DNA from: Palleronia sp. THAF1
GTDB taxonomy: Bacteria; Pseudomonadota; Alphaproteobacteria; Rhodobacterales; Rhodobacteraceae
Assembly (NCBI RefSeq): GCF_009363795.1
Contig: NZ_CP045420.1
Span: 1,965,001-2,029,000, forward strand
Reading direction: 5' to 3'
DNA: 64,000 nt
Shown piece after piece: positions 1-10,811 of this stretch. The translations under genes and the position numbers were made by a program. How positions within the stretch are numbered: the stretch's first letter is position 1; every line of letters begins with the position of its first letter. Under the pieces are notes generated by a model. The model saw only the letters and a list, made by a program, of their open reading frames with translations. It was not told the DNA's origin and ran no database searches.

Positions 1-11
1 TTCAATCGCAT
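1..11 (-). CDS. secF: SecF start (5' end only, rest outside window)
   Basis: An ATG on the minus strand lies five bases after the secD stop codon and opens a frame reading Met-Arg-Leu before the window ends. SecF normally follows SecD directly, and alphaproteobacterial SecF proteins often begin this way. Only three codons are visible, so the call rests on position. Confidence 0.45.
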
Positions 12-15
12 GGTA

Positions 16-1677
16 TCAGACCTCCAAGGTCTTGGGACGGCGGCGGTCGAACCACGCAACGACAATGGCGCGCGTCACAAAGATCGCCGTGAAGACAGAG
101 GTTATGATGCCGATCCCCAACGTCACCGCGAACCCGCGCACGGGGCCAGAGCCCAGCGTGAACAGGATCGTCGCAATGATGAAAGTGGTGATGTTGGCAT
201 CCACGATGGCAGACAGCGCACGCTCATATCCAAGCTGGATGGCGCGTGACGGCCCCTTGGCCGTCTTCGCTTCCTCGCGGATACGCTCGAACACCAGCAC
301 GTTGGCGTCCACCGCCATACCAATGGTCAGTACGATCCCGGCGATACCCGGCAATGTCAGCGTAGCTCCGATCAGCGACAGGAGTCCGAAGATCAGACCC
401 ACGTTGATGATCAGCGCGATGTTGGCGAACAGACCGAACAGTCCGTAGCTGGCCCAGATCATCGCCATCACCAGAACGAATGCCACGAGGCAGGCGATAC
501 GGCCCGCGTCGATACTGTCCTGCCCCAGTTCCGGCCCGATGGTGCGCTCTTCAAGGAATGTCAGCTCGGCGGGCAGCGCGCCCGCGCGCAGCAGAACGGC
601 AAGCTCGGTTGCCTCTTCGACGGTGAAATTGCCGGTGATAATGCCCGAACCGCCCGGAATATGGCTTTGGATCACCGGTGCAGAGATCACTTCTTCATCC
701 AGGACGATGGCGAAGGGCGAGCCGATGTTCTCCAGCGTGTAGTCGCCGAAACGCCGCGCGCCGGATGGATTGAATCGGAAACTCACCGCCGGGGCGCCGT
801 TTTGATCGAAGGACGGCTGCGCATCCACCAGATCCTCACCCGATACGACCGGCGAGCGCTCCAGTACATAATTGGTGCCCGACTGATCGATGGAGGGGTA
901 AACCACGTTGCCCACCCCGGCATTCGTGTTCGCGTCGTCGGTCCGGTTCACGACCGGATTGAAGGTCAGCTGCGCAGTCGTGCCGATCAGCGCCTTCAGC
1001 TCCGCCGCCGAGCCGATGCCCGGCACCTGAATTAGAACGCGGTCGTCGCCCTGTCGCTGGATCGTCGGCTCCCGTGTGCCGACCTCATCCACGCGGCGAC
1101 GCACGATTTCCACCGTCTGCTGCAGCGTCCGGCTGTCGGTCGCGGCGCGTTCGGCCTCTGACAACTGCACGCGGATCACGGCGGTATCGCCGGTCACTTC
1201 AAGATCGCTGGTCCCGCCACCGGTCAGGGACGCGACTGGCTGCGCGAGACCGCGCACCAGTTCCAGTGCTTCCGGCAACCCCTCGGGGCGGCTGATGCGC
1301 ACTTCGAGCACGGCACCGCCATCGTCCAGACGGCGGATCGTGCCGACCGTATCGCGGGCGTCGCGCAGAGTGTCGCGCACCTCGGGCCACATCCCGTCGA
1401 TCCGCTGGGCGTAGACCTGATCGACCTGCACTTCGGCCAGTAGATGCGCCCCGCCCCGCAGGTCGAGGCCAAGGTTCACAAGACCCGACGGCATCCATTC
1501 GGGCCAGCCACCGGCTGCTGCGGTCCGCTCTGGCGTCGCACCCATCTGCACGATCTCGGCGCGCGCATCGTTGGCCTGCTCGACCCGTCCGTAAAACAGG
1601 TTCGGCAGCGCCAGAACGAGGCCGACAAGGACCAGGCCCCAGATGACGAGGCGCTTCCAAAGCGGAAATTGCAGCAT
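16..1677 (-). CDS. secD: Protein translocase subunit SecD
   Basis: SecD works with SecF and YajC at the SecYEG channel in the inner membrane and uses the proton gradient to complete protein export. The 553-residue protein has an N-terminal membrane segment (residues 8-28), a large periplasmic region beginning with the SecD signature LGLDLRGG near residue 50, and a C-terminal block of membrane segments (about 390-540) typical of the SecD/SecF branch of the RND superfamily. The start is one base after the yajC stop (TGAAATG), so the two are translationally linked. secF appears to follow. Length is normal for the family. Confidence 0.96.
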   Translation of the reverse strand: MLQFPLWKRLVIWGLVLVGLVLALPNLFYGRVEQANDARAEIVQMGATPERTAAAGGWPEWMPSGLVNLGLDLRGGAHLLAEVQVDQVYAQRIDGMWPEVRDTLRDARDTVGTIRRLDDGGAVLEVRISRPEGLPEALELVRGLAQPVASLTGGGTSDLEVTGDTAVIRVQLSEAERAATDSRTLQQTVEIVRRRVDEVGTREPTIQRQGDDRVLIQVPGIGSAAELKALIGTTAQLTFNPVVNRTDDANTNAGVGNVVYPSIDQSGTNYVLERSPVVSGEDLVDAQPSFDQNGAPAVSFRFNPSGARRFGDYTLENIGSPFAIVLDEEVISAPVIQSHIPGGSGIITGNFTVEEATELAVLLRAGALPAELTFLEERTIGPELGQDSIDAGRIACLVAFVLVMAMIWASYGLFGLFANIALIINVGLIFGLLSLIGATLTLPGIAGIVLTIGMAVDANVLVFERIREEAKTAKGPSRAIQLGYERALSAIVDANITTFIIATILFTLGSGPVRGFAVTLGIGIITSVFTAIFVTRAIVVAWFDRRRPKTLEV

Positions 1678-1678
1678 T

Positions 1679-2002
1679 TCAGGCCTCGGCCGGCTCGGTC
1701 TTGGAACGCACTTGGGCGATGGTCGACTTGATCACGCGAACCTTCACATTGTCTGCCAGTTCAACCTCGGCCTCACCTTCGTGAACCTTCACGACCTTGC
1801 CGACCAGGCCACCGGCGGTGACGATCTGATCGCCCCGGCGCAGCGCCTCGACCATCTTCTGATGCTCTTTGACCTTCTTCTGCTGCGGACGGATCAGCAG
1901 GAAATACATGATCGCGAAGATCAGAATCAGCGGAACGAAAGAGCCAAGCGCCCCCCCGATACCGCCACCGGCGGCCTGCGCGTATGCGGGCGAAACAAGC
2001 AT
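1679..2002 (-). CDS. yajC: Preprotein translocase subunit YajC
   Basis: YajC is the small accessory subunit of the SecDF complex. The 107-residue protein has one membrane helix (about residues 16-36, PLILIFAIMYFLLIRPQQKK) followed by a basic and mixed-charge cytoplasmic domain, as in the family. An open frame extends 52 codons upstream, but the ATG at 2002 is preferred: GAGGGA lies at a proper distance before it, the product then has the usual length, and the upstream residues resemble no YajC. It is the first gene of a yajC-secD-secF operon. Confidence 0.93.
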   Translation of the reverse strand: MLVSPAYAQAAGGGIGGALGSFVPLILIFAIMYFLLIRPQQKKVKEHQKMVEALRRGDQIVTAGGLVGKVVKVHEGEAEVELADNVKVRVIKSTIAQVRSKTEPAEA

Positions 2003-2262
2003 GGAAATATCCCTCGTCTGCGGGGCGCGACAGGCCCCCGTGGCAAATCGATTTCGTCCTATCTGTGGCCCCACGGCTTGTCCAGCAAGGGGACCGCGCC
2101 CTTCGACGCCGGTAGATCGGTTCCGCAGTTGGCCCGAAACGGCAAACTTTCGCCGCATTGTTTACATAACGGTTGCTCGAACCGCCCGAATCGGGAAGGT
2201 TCCATCACAAACGTGAAACAATCACGTCAACGACCGACAATCGGCACAAGGGACATCACCAC

Positions 2263-2826
2263 ATGATAATCGGCAACGGGTCCTTCGGCCTTCGGCTTCC
2301 TGCGCTTTGTGCGACCCTTCTGATCGTTGCCGCCTGTGGCGCCAGAGCCCCAGAGGTCACGCGCGCCGCACCGAACTTCGGCCTCAGCCAGACGCTTCTG
2401 ACCCAAGCCGTCCAAACCGCAACACAAATGCGCCAGGCTGGGCAACGCGTGTGGTGCGTGCCGTTCGCACGCAACGCCTCGGGCATCCAGATCCGTGGCG
2501 ATGCGCACACCTGGTGGGCGTCGGCGACTGAGACGCCGGGCGTAATGCGCACGCAGACCCCGGTAAATGGCGCGGTCATGGTATTTTCGAAGTCCAGCCG
2601 CCTGAACCGGGGGCATGTGGCCGTCGTATCTGGCGTCGATGGCCCCCGCGCCATTCGCATCCACCACGCGAACTGGAAGAAGAACCACGTGTCGCTCGAC
2701 ATGAAGGTCATCGACATTTCGGACAACAACGACTGGTCCCGCGTACGCGTCGAAAGCGTGCCGGGCGCGTTCGGCAGCCCCTATAGCGTATCGGGGTTCA
2801 TCGCGAAAACAGGCGTCGCATCCTGA
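2263..2826 (+). CDS. CHAP-domain lipoprotein, putative peptidoglycan amidase
   Basis: The 187-residue product has a lipoprotein signal ending at a lipobox (IVAAC, Cys25), followed by a CHAP-type (NlpC/P60-like) cysteine peptidase domain. The likely nucleophile is Cys65 in VWCVPFAR and the partner histidine is His118 in [12 protein letters not shown] enzymes cleave amide bonds in peptidoglycan, so a role in cell-wall turnover at a membrane surface is inferred. The start at 2263 was chosen over one 30 codons upstream because AAGGGA precedes it and the signal peptide then sits at the N terminus. It is divergent from yajC-secD and upstream of serS. Confidence 0.8.
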   Translation: MIIGNGSFGLRLPALCATLLIVAACGARAPEVTRAAPNFGLSQTLLTQAVQTATQMRQAGQRVWCVPFARNASGIQIRGDAHTWWASATETPGVMRTQTPVNGAVMVFSKSSRLNRGHVAVVSGVDGPRAIRIHHANWKKNHVSLDMKVIDISDNNDWSRVRVESVPGAFGSPYSVSGFIAKTGVAS

Positions 2827-2881
2827 CCCTTCACCACGCGTGAAACATCCGGCATACGGGGCCCAAGCGAAGGAGCCCCCC

Positions 2882-4141
2882 ATGCACGACATCCGCCTGA
2901 TCCGCGACGACCCCGCCAGCTTTGACGCCGCAATGGCGCGCCGGGGGATATCGAACGCCTCTGCGCCCCTGCTGGCGCTTGACGCCGCGCGCCGCGCCGC
3001 GATCCATGCCGCCGAGACGGCCAAGGCCGAACAGAACGCCGCCTCCAAGCAGGTCGGTGCCGCCAAGGCCGCCGGGGACGACGCGAGGTTCGAGGAACTG
3101 CGCGCAGAGGTCGCGCAGAAGAAGGCAGAGGTCGCCGATCAGGAGCAGGCCGCCCGTGAAAAGGACGCCGAGCTGATCCAGCAGCTGATGGCCCTGCCCA
3201 ACGTCATGGCTGCGGACGTGCCCGAAGGCGCGTCCGAGGACGACAACGTCGAGGTCAAGACCCACGGCACCCCGCCCGACATGCCCTGGGCGCGCGAACA
3301 CTTCGACATCCCCTCCGTCGCACCCCACTTGGACTTCGAAACGGCGGCGAAGCTCTCCGGCTCGCGCTTCGCGCTGCTCTCCGGCCCCGTCGCGCGCCTG
3401 CACCGGGCGCTGGCGCAGTTCATGCTCGACACCCACATCGACCAGAACGGCCTAACAGAGATGAACCCGCCCGTTCTGGTGCGGGACGAGGCCATGCAGG
3501 GCACCGGCCAACTGCCCAAGTTCGGGGAAGACAGCTATCAGACCACGAACGGCTGGTGGCTGATCCCCACGGCAGAGGTGCCGCTGACCAACACGGTCGC
3601 GGGTCAGACGCTGGACGCCGCCACCCTGCCCCGCCGCATGGTGGCCCACACCCTGTGCTTCAGGTCAGAGGCCGGATCCGCGGGCAAGGACACCGCCGGG
3701 ATGCTGCGCCAGCACCAGTTCGAAAAGGTCGAGATGGTCTCGGTTACGCACCCGGATCATTCCGACGACGAACAGCTGCGGATGCTCGCCTGTGCAGAAG
3801 GTATTCTGGAGGCGTTAAAACTCCCTTACCGCACGGTGAAACTCTGCGACGGAGACACAGGCTTCGGCGCGCGCCGCACCTTTGACATCGAAGTCTGGCT
3901 GCCGGGCCAGAACCGCTACCGCGAGATCTCCTCGGTCTCGAACTGCTGGGACTTTCAGGCCCGCCGCATGAACGCCCGCTTCAAGCCGGAAGACGGCGGC
4001 AAACCCCAATTCCTCCACACCCTCAACGGCTCCGGCCTCGCCATCGGCCGCGCCCTCATCGCCGTGCTGGAGAACTACCAGCAGAAGGACGGCACGGTAG
4101 AGGTACCGGAAGTGCTGCGGGGGTATGTCAAATTCATTTGA
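2882..4141 (+). CDS. serS: Seryl-tRNA synthetase
   Basis: A class II aminoacyl-tRNA synthetase that charges tRNA-Ser (and tRNA-Sec where present). The 419 residues comprise the N-terminal tRNA-binding coiled coil (about 25-105, rich in Ala, Lys and Glu) and the catalytic core with motif 2 around [20 protein letters not shown] (near residue 260) and motif 3 near [11 protein letters not shown] at the C terminus. The start has AAGGAG eight bases upstream; an ATG 14 codons earlier is rejected. The extreme C terminus (VLRGYVKFI) lies next to an AT-richer insertion, so the last few residues may have been altered by that event. Confidence 0.97.
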   Translation: MHDIRLIRDDPASFDAAMARRGISNASAPLLALDAARRAAIHAAETAKAEQNAASKQVGAAKAAGDDARFEELRAEVAQKKAEVADQEQAAREKDAELIQQLMALPNVMAADVPEGASEDDNVEVKTHGTPPDMPWAREHFDIPSVAPHLDFETAAKLSGSRFALLSGPVARLHRALAQFMLDTHIDQNGLTEMNPPVLVRDEAMQGTGQLPKFGEDSYQTTNGWWLIPTAEVPLTNTVAGQTLDAATLPRRMVAHTLCFRSEAGSAGKDTAGMLRQHQFEKVEMVSVTHPDHSDDEQLRMLACAEGILEALKLPYRTVKLCDGDTGFGARRTFDIEVWLPGQNRYREISSVSNCWDFQARRMNARFKPEDGGKPQFLHTLNGSGLAIGRALIAVLENYQQKDGTVEVPEVLRGYVKFI

Positions 4142-4152
4142 CGACGAAGCTA

Positions 4153-4188
4153 CCGGAATGTTGACTACCCCCACAGGCAACATTCTGG
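4153..4188. repeat. Imperfect inverted repeat between serS and the YaaC-like gene
   Basis: Eleven-base arms at 4153-4163 (CCGGAATGTTG) and 4178-4188 (CAACATTCTGG) pair at ten of eleven positions across a 14-base loop. No T-tract follows on the plus strand, so it is not a typical intrinsic terminator. It may be a serS 3' structure, an operator for the next gene, or the end of the inserted segment. Confidence 0.55.
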
Positions 4189-4194
4189 AATTAC

Positions 4195-5226
4195 ATGCAA
4201 AAGTTTACACTCCAAGGCAAACACGCCAAACCTCACAAAGCAGTCAAACGGCCGAATTTCAAAATTCGATCAGCACACGTTTCGGACAAGTTCCAGTTCG
4301 TGAGCATGTTTCTCTACTCCGCAGGGGAAAATGGCCGGACAGCCAGAACTTATTGGCATCAAGCAAGCAACTTTTACATCGCCAACAAGAATGTTGATTT
4401 CTTGGCGAAGCCTCTAACCTCTTACTACTGCGCATTGAATATGGCGAAGGCCTTATTGCAATTTGACGGTCAAACAATGTCATCGGTTTACCATGGAGTG
4501 TCGGGAAGAGCGGATGGTAATTCAGTAAACCTTGCTAACGAAGTAGTCGAATTTAAGCAAAACGGCGTCCTACCCGATCTCTGCGCATATTTTGATGAGC
4601 CTCGACAAAATAATGAGGAGTATTGCGTTCGCGATCTACTTTATAATTTGCCCCACATACACCGGGCTTTCTGCATGACTCAGACGACTTGGGAAAAGAA
4701 TGAACTATTTATTCCCCTAATGAATTGCGGATACTACCGTATTGGGCAGCAAAGAGAGATTTTCTTTAGGGGTGAACTGTCCCCAAACTGGACCTCTGGT
4801 CACACAATCAACAAAGCGCCGAACGCTTTCGAAGAAGACTTTCATGATGAAGACGTGCAGGCCATCCGGATGCGCAAAAGAACGACCTATACTGGGAATT
4901 CAGATGCCGTAAAAATTCGCGCCTTGAAGAGAATAAACAAAAGAATACGGAAGCATATTTTTCCGATATTCGACGCTCCGGGCGTTTGGTATTTAAAACG
5001 AAGTGAGGTCGACTCTTCAAACCTCGGATACATCAAAAGAAGCCCGATAATACTAAGCTTTGCCGCCCTGCATCGGCTGAGTGAGCTCTCTAGATATGAT
5101 CCAAAACAACTAGAGGCGCACTTTGCAAAAAAATATGGCTGGGTACTACAAGAATTCCTAGCGCGTACTCTAGATCAGTTGTTAGATGATTTCACGACAG
5201 AAATCACTGGCCGAGAAGCGTTGTAA
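4195..5226 (+). CDS. YaaC-like protein (AT-rich, likely acquired)
   Basis: The 343-residue protein resembles the YaaC family in its N-terminal third: WHQASNFY (about residue 54), then KPLTSYYCALNMAKALL (about 72-88) and YHGVSGR (about 100), the order of conserved blocks in that family. YaaC function is not established. There is no signal peptide or clear membrane helix. The DNA from about 4145 to 5290 is visibly richer in A+T, with many AAA/AAT/TTT codons unlike the flanking genes, indicating recent transfer. It stands alone between serS and a membrane-protein gene. The start is uncertain because no strong Shine-Dalgarno is visible; Met38 is an alternative. Confidence 0.65.
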   Translation: MQKFTLQGKHAKPHKAVKRPNFKIRSAHVSDKFQFVSMFLYSAGENGRTARTYWHQASNFYIANKNVDFLAKPLTSYYCALNMAKALLQFDGQTMSSVYHGVSGRADGNSVNLANEVVEFKQNGVLPDLCAYFDEPRQNNEEYCVRDLLYNLPHIHRAFCMTQTTWEKNELFIPLMNCGYYRIGQQREIFFRGELSPNWTSGHTINKAPNAFEEDFHDEDVQAIRMRKRTTYTGNSDAVKIRALKRINKRIRKHIFPIFDAPGVWYLKRSEVDSSNLGYIKRSPIILSFAALHRLSELSRYDPKQLEAHFAKKYGWVLQEFLARTLDQLLDDFTTEITGREAL

Positions 5227-5931
5227 GAAAGCTAACGGAGTCAGCGAAACCTCTTCGTTCAACAGGGTTCGTCCCGCTACAAATAATCTTCATGCATATC
5301 CTCATCCCCCTCCTCGCCCTCGCCTTCGCGCTGTCGCCGCTCGTCACGAACTCCTTCGGGGGGTTCGATGCGAATGCCTTTCCCGTCCCGCAGGAGGCCC
5401 CTCCGGTGCAGCCTGCGGGCTATGCTTTCGCGATCTGGGGGGTGATCTACCTTGCCCTGATCGCGCACGGCCTCATCGGGTTGCGCCATAAGGACGACCC
5501 CGCGTGGCGCGCGACCCGCGTCCCCTTGGCTATCAGCCTTGCCGTGGGGGCCGTGTGGATCCCCGTGGCCAATGCCTCTCCCGTCTGGGCGAGCGTGTTG
5601 ATCCTGGTGATGCTGGCGGGCGCGCGGGTGGCCCATGCCCGCGCGGGCGACGGCTGGGCGCTGCGCGTGCCGCTGGGTCTGTACGCCGGGTGGCTGACGG
5701 CGGCCTCTGCCGTTTCAGTGGGCTTGCTGCTGGCGGGCTACGGCGTGCTGGGCGCGGTGCCCGCCGCCTTCGTCGCCTTGGCGTTGGCGGGCGGGCTGGC
5801 GCTGGCCACCCTGCGCCGCGCGTCACTGGGCTACGCCTTTGCCGTGGTCTGGGCGCTGGTCGGCGTGGTCGTGCAGAACTGGGGCGGGGCGTGGTCCGTC
5901 GCCATCGCCGCCGCCGTGCTGGGCGTCGTTC

Positions 5932-7392
<1,461 letters not shown>

Positions 7393-7434
7393 GGGTGCGT
7401 TCCGTCAGTAGGACGCGCCCCCATAGGGGAGGCG

Positions 7435-8727
7435 TCAGCGAAAGGCCAGCAGGCGGCCCGTCTTCGACACGATATAGAGCGTTTGGTTGACGATCACCGG
7501 GTTCGTTGCCGCGCCGCCGGGCAATTCGACCTGACCGGCCAGCGCGCCAGTCACCGGATCGAAGCTGCGCAGGACGCCGTCGCTTGAGCCGACCCAAAGG
7601 CGCCCGCCCGCGATGACAGGACCGTAGTGGGCGAAGACAGCCTCGCGCCGAGTGATGCGGTTTTTCTTGAAGAACGGGAGTTCAGTGCCCCAGATCCGCT
7701 CACCCGTGGCAGCGTCGAGGCGCACAAGTTCGGCCTGGTCGGAGACGGTGAAGACCGATCCGCCCGCGACAGCGACGGGCGACATGGCGCCGTCCTTGGC
7801 GGACCATAGCTGTTCGCCCGATCCCAGGGAGAACGCGTTGGTGCGGCCCGATGGAGAGCCTGCGTAGATCGTATTGCCCGAGATCACCGGATCCCCGGAG
7901 ATATCGCCGATGCCTGCGTAGACGGCGCCGAGGCGGGTGCCCGCGACGTTGGATGTCCAGCGCGTGGTGCCGCCGGGCAGCAGGCCTTTCAGCTCTCGGC
8001 TGCCGAAGGGCAGGACGATCGTGTCACCAGACACGGCGGGCGATGCGCCGCCTGAAACGCCAGCGATTGTTGGCGTGCCCTGTTCGGTCCACTTCACCCG
8101 GCCATTCGTGGTGTCGATGGCCCAAGCGGTGGCATCGCGCCCCACGACGTAGACGGTGCCGCCAGATACGGTCGGCGCGCCACTCGCGGGCGATCCAAGG
8201 TCTTGCACCCAGCGGCGTTGGCCGGTGGCGGCGTCCAGCGCCAGAAGCTGGCCGAAGGCGGTCGAGACATACAGCGTGCCGCCCGACACCGCGAGTCCCG
8301 CGCCGCTGGCGTCATCCACGGGTTCAGACGCCGGAGAGACCTGCGCAGACCACAGCGGCTGGCCGCCCGTCGTGTGGGCCATGACGCGCGCACGGCTGTC
8401 GACGGTGAAGACGCGGCCATCCGCGACGACCGGCGTGGCGGTGATGCGGTGCTTGCGATCCTCGCCCTGCCCGATGGGCACCGACAGAACCAACGATGGG
8501 TTGGCGGAGAACGAAACGTGGGGCTTTGAATGGTCGGGGGCGGATCCTTTGTGGGTCCAGGATGCCAGCGATACCGCGCCGGGCAAGCTGATCGGAGCAG
8601 ACCGGTTCACATCTGCCGTGGACTCGGCTTGGAGGTTCAGCCGCTCGCCCGTCAGCACCAGTTTGCGGTCGCCGCAGGCGGCCAATGCCACCAGCGCCAC
8701 GCCCATCATAAGACCGATCCGCGTCAT
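7435..8727 (-). CDS. bamB: Outer-membrane assembly lipoprotein BamB (PQQ-like beta-propeller)
   Basis: BamB is a lipoprotein of the BAM complex that folds and inserts beta-barrels in the outer membrane. The 430-residue protein begins with a lipoprotein signal (lipobox LAAC, Cys18) and continues with repeated blade motifs of the type VxDxATGxxxW, for example LDAATGQRRW, IDTTNGRVKW, LDAATGERIW and FDPVTGAL, typical of an eight-bladed PQQ-like propeller. It lies between a YfgM-like gene upstream and der downstream on the same strand, the usual order. AGGGAG/AGGGG precede the start. Confidence 0.92.
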   Translation of the reverse strand: MTRIGLMMGVALVALAACGDRKLVLTGERLNLQAESTADVNRSAPISLPGAVSLASWTHKGSAPDHSKPHVSFSANPSLVLSVPIGQGEDRKHRITATPVVADGRVFTVDSRARVMAHTTGGQPLWSAQVSPASEPVDDASGAGLAVSGGTLYVSTAFGQLLALDAATGQRRWVQDLGSPASGAPTVSGGTVYVVGRDATAWAIDTTNGRVKWTEQGTPTIAGVSGGASPAVSGDTIVLPFGSRELKGLLPGGTTRWTSNVAGTRLGAVYAGIGDISGDPVISGNTIYAGSPSGRTNAFSLGSGEQLWSAKDGAMSPVAVAGGSVFTVSDQAELVRLDAATGERIWGTELPFFKKNRITRREAVFAHYGPVIAGGRLWVGSSDGVLRSFDPVTGALAGQVELPGGAATNPVIVNQTLYIVSKTGRLLAFR

Positions 8728-8738
8728 GCCCCTGCTCC

Positions 8739-9392
8739 CTAGCCGTTGCCCAAGTCGAACGTGCCACCCAGCGCAACAATCAACTGCCGCACCCGTCCTT
8801 GCAAGTCCTGCGTGGCCGCGCCGTCGTTCAGAACGCTGCGCAGCGTGTCTATGGCCACATCCGTCTCACCCGACCGGACCCGCGCGATGGCCTGCTGTTC
8901 CAGCGCCAACAGTCGATAGGGCGCGCCGGGAATGGTCAGCGGCTCCAGCAGGTCGATGATCTCTTGCGGGTCGGCGCTGGACTGCAGGATCATCGCGCGT
9001 TTCAGCATCGCAAGCTCGGAATAGAGCGGCGCGGCACTGCTGCCGACGCCTTCCAACACCTCGGCCGTGGCGCCGCGTGCCTCGTCCGTGTCCAGCGTGT
9101 CTGCGGCCAGCATTGCCAGCAAAGCGGCACGGGGGCCGTCGGTATCGATCCCGTTCAGCGCGGCGCGACGGGCCTCTGGCGTTTCTTCGGCCAAGGCCGC
9201 GACAACGGCATCGCCGAAAGCTTCTGCATCGGCGCGGGCGGTGGCGCGCTGGTATTCCACGTATGCGGCCGCCCCGACGAGGATCAGCACCAGTGCAACC
9301 GCGATCCAGCCGTAGCGACGCAGCGCACCATACAAGCGATCGCGGCGGACTTCTTCCGAGACTTCGTCAATGAAACTGTCGTTGTTGCTCAC
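8739..9392 (-). CDS. YfgM-like TPR-type membrane protein
   Basis: The 217-residue protein has an N-terminal cytoplasmic stretch, one membrane helix (about residues 29-47, WIAVALVLILVGAAAYVEY) and a periplasmic alpha-helical region with TPR-like spacing of Ala and Leu. This matches the YfgM/ancillary SecYEG translocon subunit family, which helps hand exported proteins to periplasmic chaperones. It begins with GTG, with AGGGAAG upstream, and lies 11 bases from bamB. Function is assigned by architecture and synteny because sequence conservation in this family is low. Confidence 0.75.
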   Translation of the reverse strand: MSNNDSFIDEVSEEVRRDRLYGALRRYGWIAVALVLILVGAAAYVEYQRATARADAEAFGDAVVAALAEETPEARRAALNGIDTDGPRAALLAMLAADTLDTDEARGATAEVLEGVGSSAAPLYSELAMLKRAMILQSSADPQEIIDLLEPLTIPGAPYRLLALEQQAIARVRSGETDVAIDTLRSVLNDGAATQDLQGRVRQLIVALGGTFDLGNG

Positions 9393-9513
9393 GCCGCGCG
9401 CTTCCCTGTCCCTGTGGGTCGCGTCGTCCTAACGTGCGATTGGCCCGAATGCCAAGGCTTCTGGTCCGGCTGGCGGCATCCCATCGCCGAAAAAACAGTC
9501 ATACGGGGTGAAT

Positions 9514-9531
9514 CTGAACCGTTTGGTTCAG
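9514..9531. promoter_or_regulatory. Perfect palindrome upstream of RND operon, TetR-type operator candidate
   Basis: CTGAACC (9514-9520) and GGTTCAG (9525-9531) are perfect seven-base inverted arms around GTTT, 63 bases before the adaptor start. Palindromes of this size and form (TGAAC...GTTCA) are typical TetR/AcrR operators at efflux operons. No TetR gene is present in the window, so the regulator would be encoded elsewhere. Confidence 0.55.
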
Positions 9532-9593
9532 TAAACCCTTCCCATGCGATCCAGCCGGGCGTATGTGCGAGGCGTCGATTGCCGGAGTCTCCG

Positions 9594-10811
9594 ATGCGCC
9601 TTTTCTCGATCCTGACCGCTATTCTCGTTGCCGCCGGGCTATATTTCTTGGTGCTAGAGCGGGACGCCGTGCTCGACTTCGCTGGCGCAACACCCGGCGT
9701 GATCGGAGCGGAAGCCGACGATCAGCCCGGCGCGCCCACGGGCATCGCGGTCGTGGCAATGGCCTCTAAGGCGCAGCCCATTGAGACCGCCGTCGTCGTG
9801 CGCGGCCAGACAGAGGCTGCGCGTCAGGTGGCTGTCAGAGCGGAAACCACCGGCAAGGTCGTGTCCGACCCGCTGCGCAAAGGCGCGTTCGTGTCCGAGG
9901 GCGATCTGCTGTGCAGCCTCGATCCCGGCACGCGCGCGGTGTCTTTGGCCGAAGCGAAGGCCAATCTTGCGCAAGCCGAAGCCGCAGGACCCGAGGCTCA
10001 GGCCCGCATCGCAGAGGCAGAGGCACGACTGGTGGAAGCGCAGATCAACCAGAACGCCGCCAGCCGTCTTAGCGAGGACGGATTCGCGTCGCAGACCCGC
10101 GTGGCATCGTCCGACTCTGCCGTCGAAGCCGCGAATGCGGCCATCGAAGCCGCAAAAAGCGGGCTCGAATCCGCCGCCGCCCGCGTGCAATCGGCTCAGG
10201 CCGCTGTTGCCGCTGCGGAAACAGAACTGGAACGATCGGAAATTACCGCGCCCTTCGGTGGCCTGCTGGAAAGCGACACCGCAGAGATTGGCGCGCTTTT
10301 GCAGGCGGGTGGTCTGTGCGCCACGGTGATCCAGCTGGACCCGGTCAAGCTGGTCGGCTTCGTGCCCGAAATCGGCGTCGATCGCGTGGAAGTCGGCGCG
10401 CCCGCGCAAGCCCGCTTGGCTTCTGGTCAAACCGCCACGGGCCGCGTGACGTTCCTGTCGCGCGCCGCCGATCCGCAGACCCGCACCTTCCGCACCGAGA
10501 TCGAAGTGCCGAACGCCGATTTGAAGATCCGTGATGGCCAGACCGTCGAAATCGCCATTCAGGCCGAAGGCCAGCAAGCCCACCTGCTGCCGCAATCGGC
10601 CCTGACGCTGAACGACGAGGGCGATCTGGGCGTTCGGGTGGCCGAGGAAAATGACCTCGCGCAGTTCTACGAGGTGTCGATCCTGCGCGACTCTCCGCAG
10701 GGCGTCTTCGTCACAGGGCTTCCCGAAAGCGCGCGTGTTATCGTGCTGGGACAAGAATATGTCAGCGACGGCACCCCTGTCGTCGTCACGCTGCAGGAGG
10801 CCGCGCAATGA
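9594..10811 (+). CDS. RND efflux periplasmic adaptor (membrane fusion protein)
   Basis: The 405-residue protein starts with an N-terminal membrane anchor (about residues 4-20) and has the adaptor plan: a lipoyl half (VRGQTEAARQVAVRAETTGKV region, about 75-110), a long alpha-helical hairpin rich in Ala, Glu and Gln (about 120-210), the second lipoyl half (ITAPFGGLLES near 220), then beta-barrel and membrane-proximal domains. It links an inner-membrane RND pump to an outer-membrane channel such as TolC. The frame is open for 265 codons upstream, but the signal-like N terminus fixes the start at 9594. Its stop overlaps the permease start (ATGA), so the two are coupled. Confidence 0.92.
   Translation: MRLFSILTAILVAAGLYFLVLERDAVLDFAGATPGVIGAEADDQPGAPTGIAVVAMASKAQPIETAVVVRGQTEAARQVAVRAETTGKVVSDPLRKGAFVSEGDLLCSLDPGTRAVSLAEAKANLAQAEAAGPEAQARIAEAEARLVEAQINQNAASRLSEDGFASQTRVASSDSAVEAANAAIEAAKSGLESAAARVQSAQAAVAAAETELERSEITAPFGGLLESDTAEIGALLQAGGLCATVIQLDPVKLVGFVPEIGVDRVEVGAPAQARLASGQTATGRVTFLSRAADPQTRTFRTEIEVPNADLKIRDGQTVEIAIQAEGQQAHLLPQSALTLNDEGDLGVRVAEENDLAQFYEVSILRDSPQGVFVTGLPESARVIVLGQEYVSDGTPVVVTLQEAAQ

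Noticed and set aside
2227-3066. A 279-codon minus-strand frame across the CHAP and serS starts
   Set aside because: It covers two opposing genes with clear Shine-Dalgarno sites and has no recognisable domain.
8799-9593. N-terminal 265-codon extension of the RND adaptor
   Set aside because: It runs antisense through the YfgM-like gene; the membrane anchor at 9594 is the natural N terminus.
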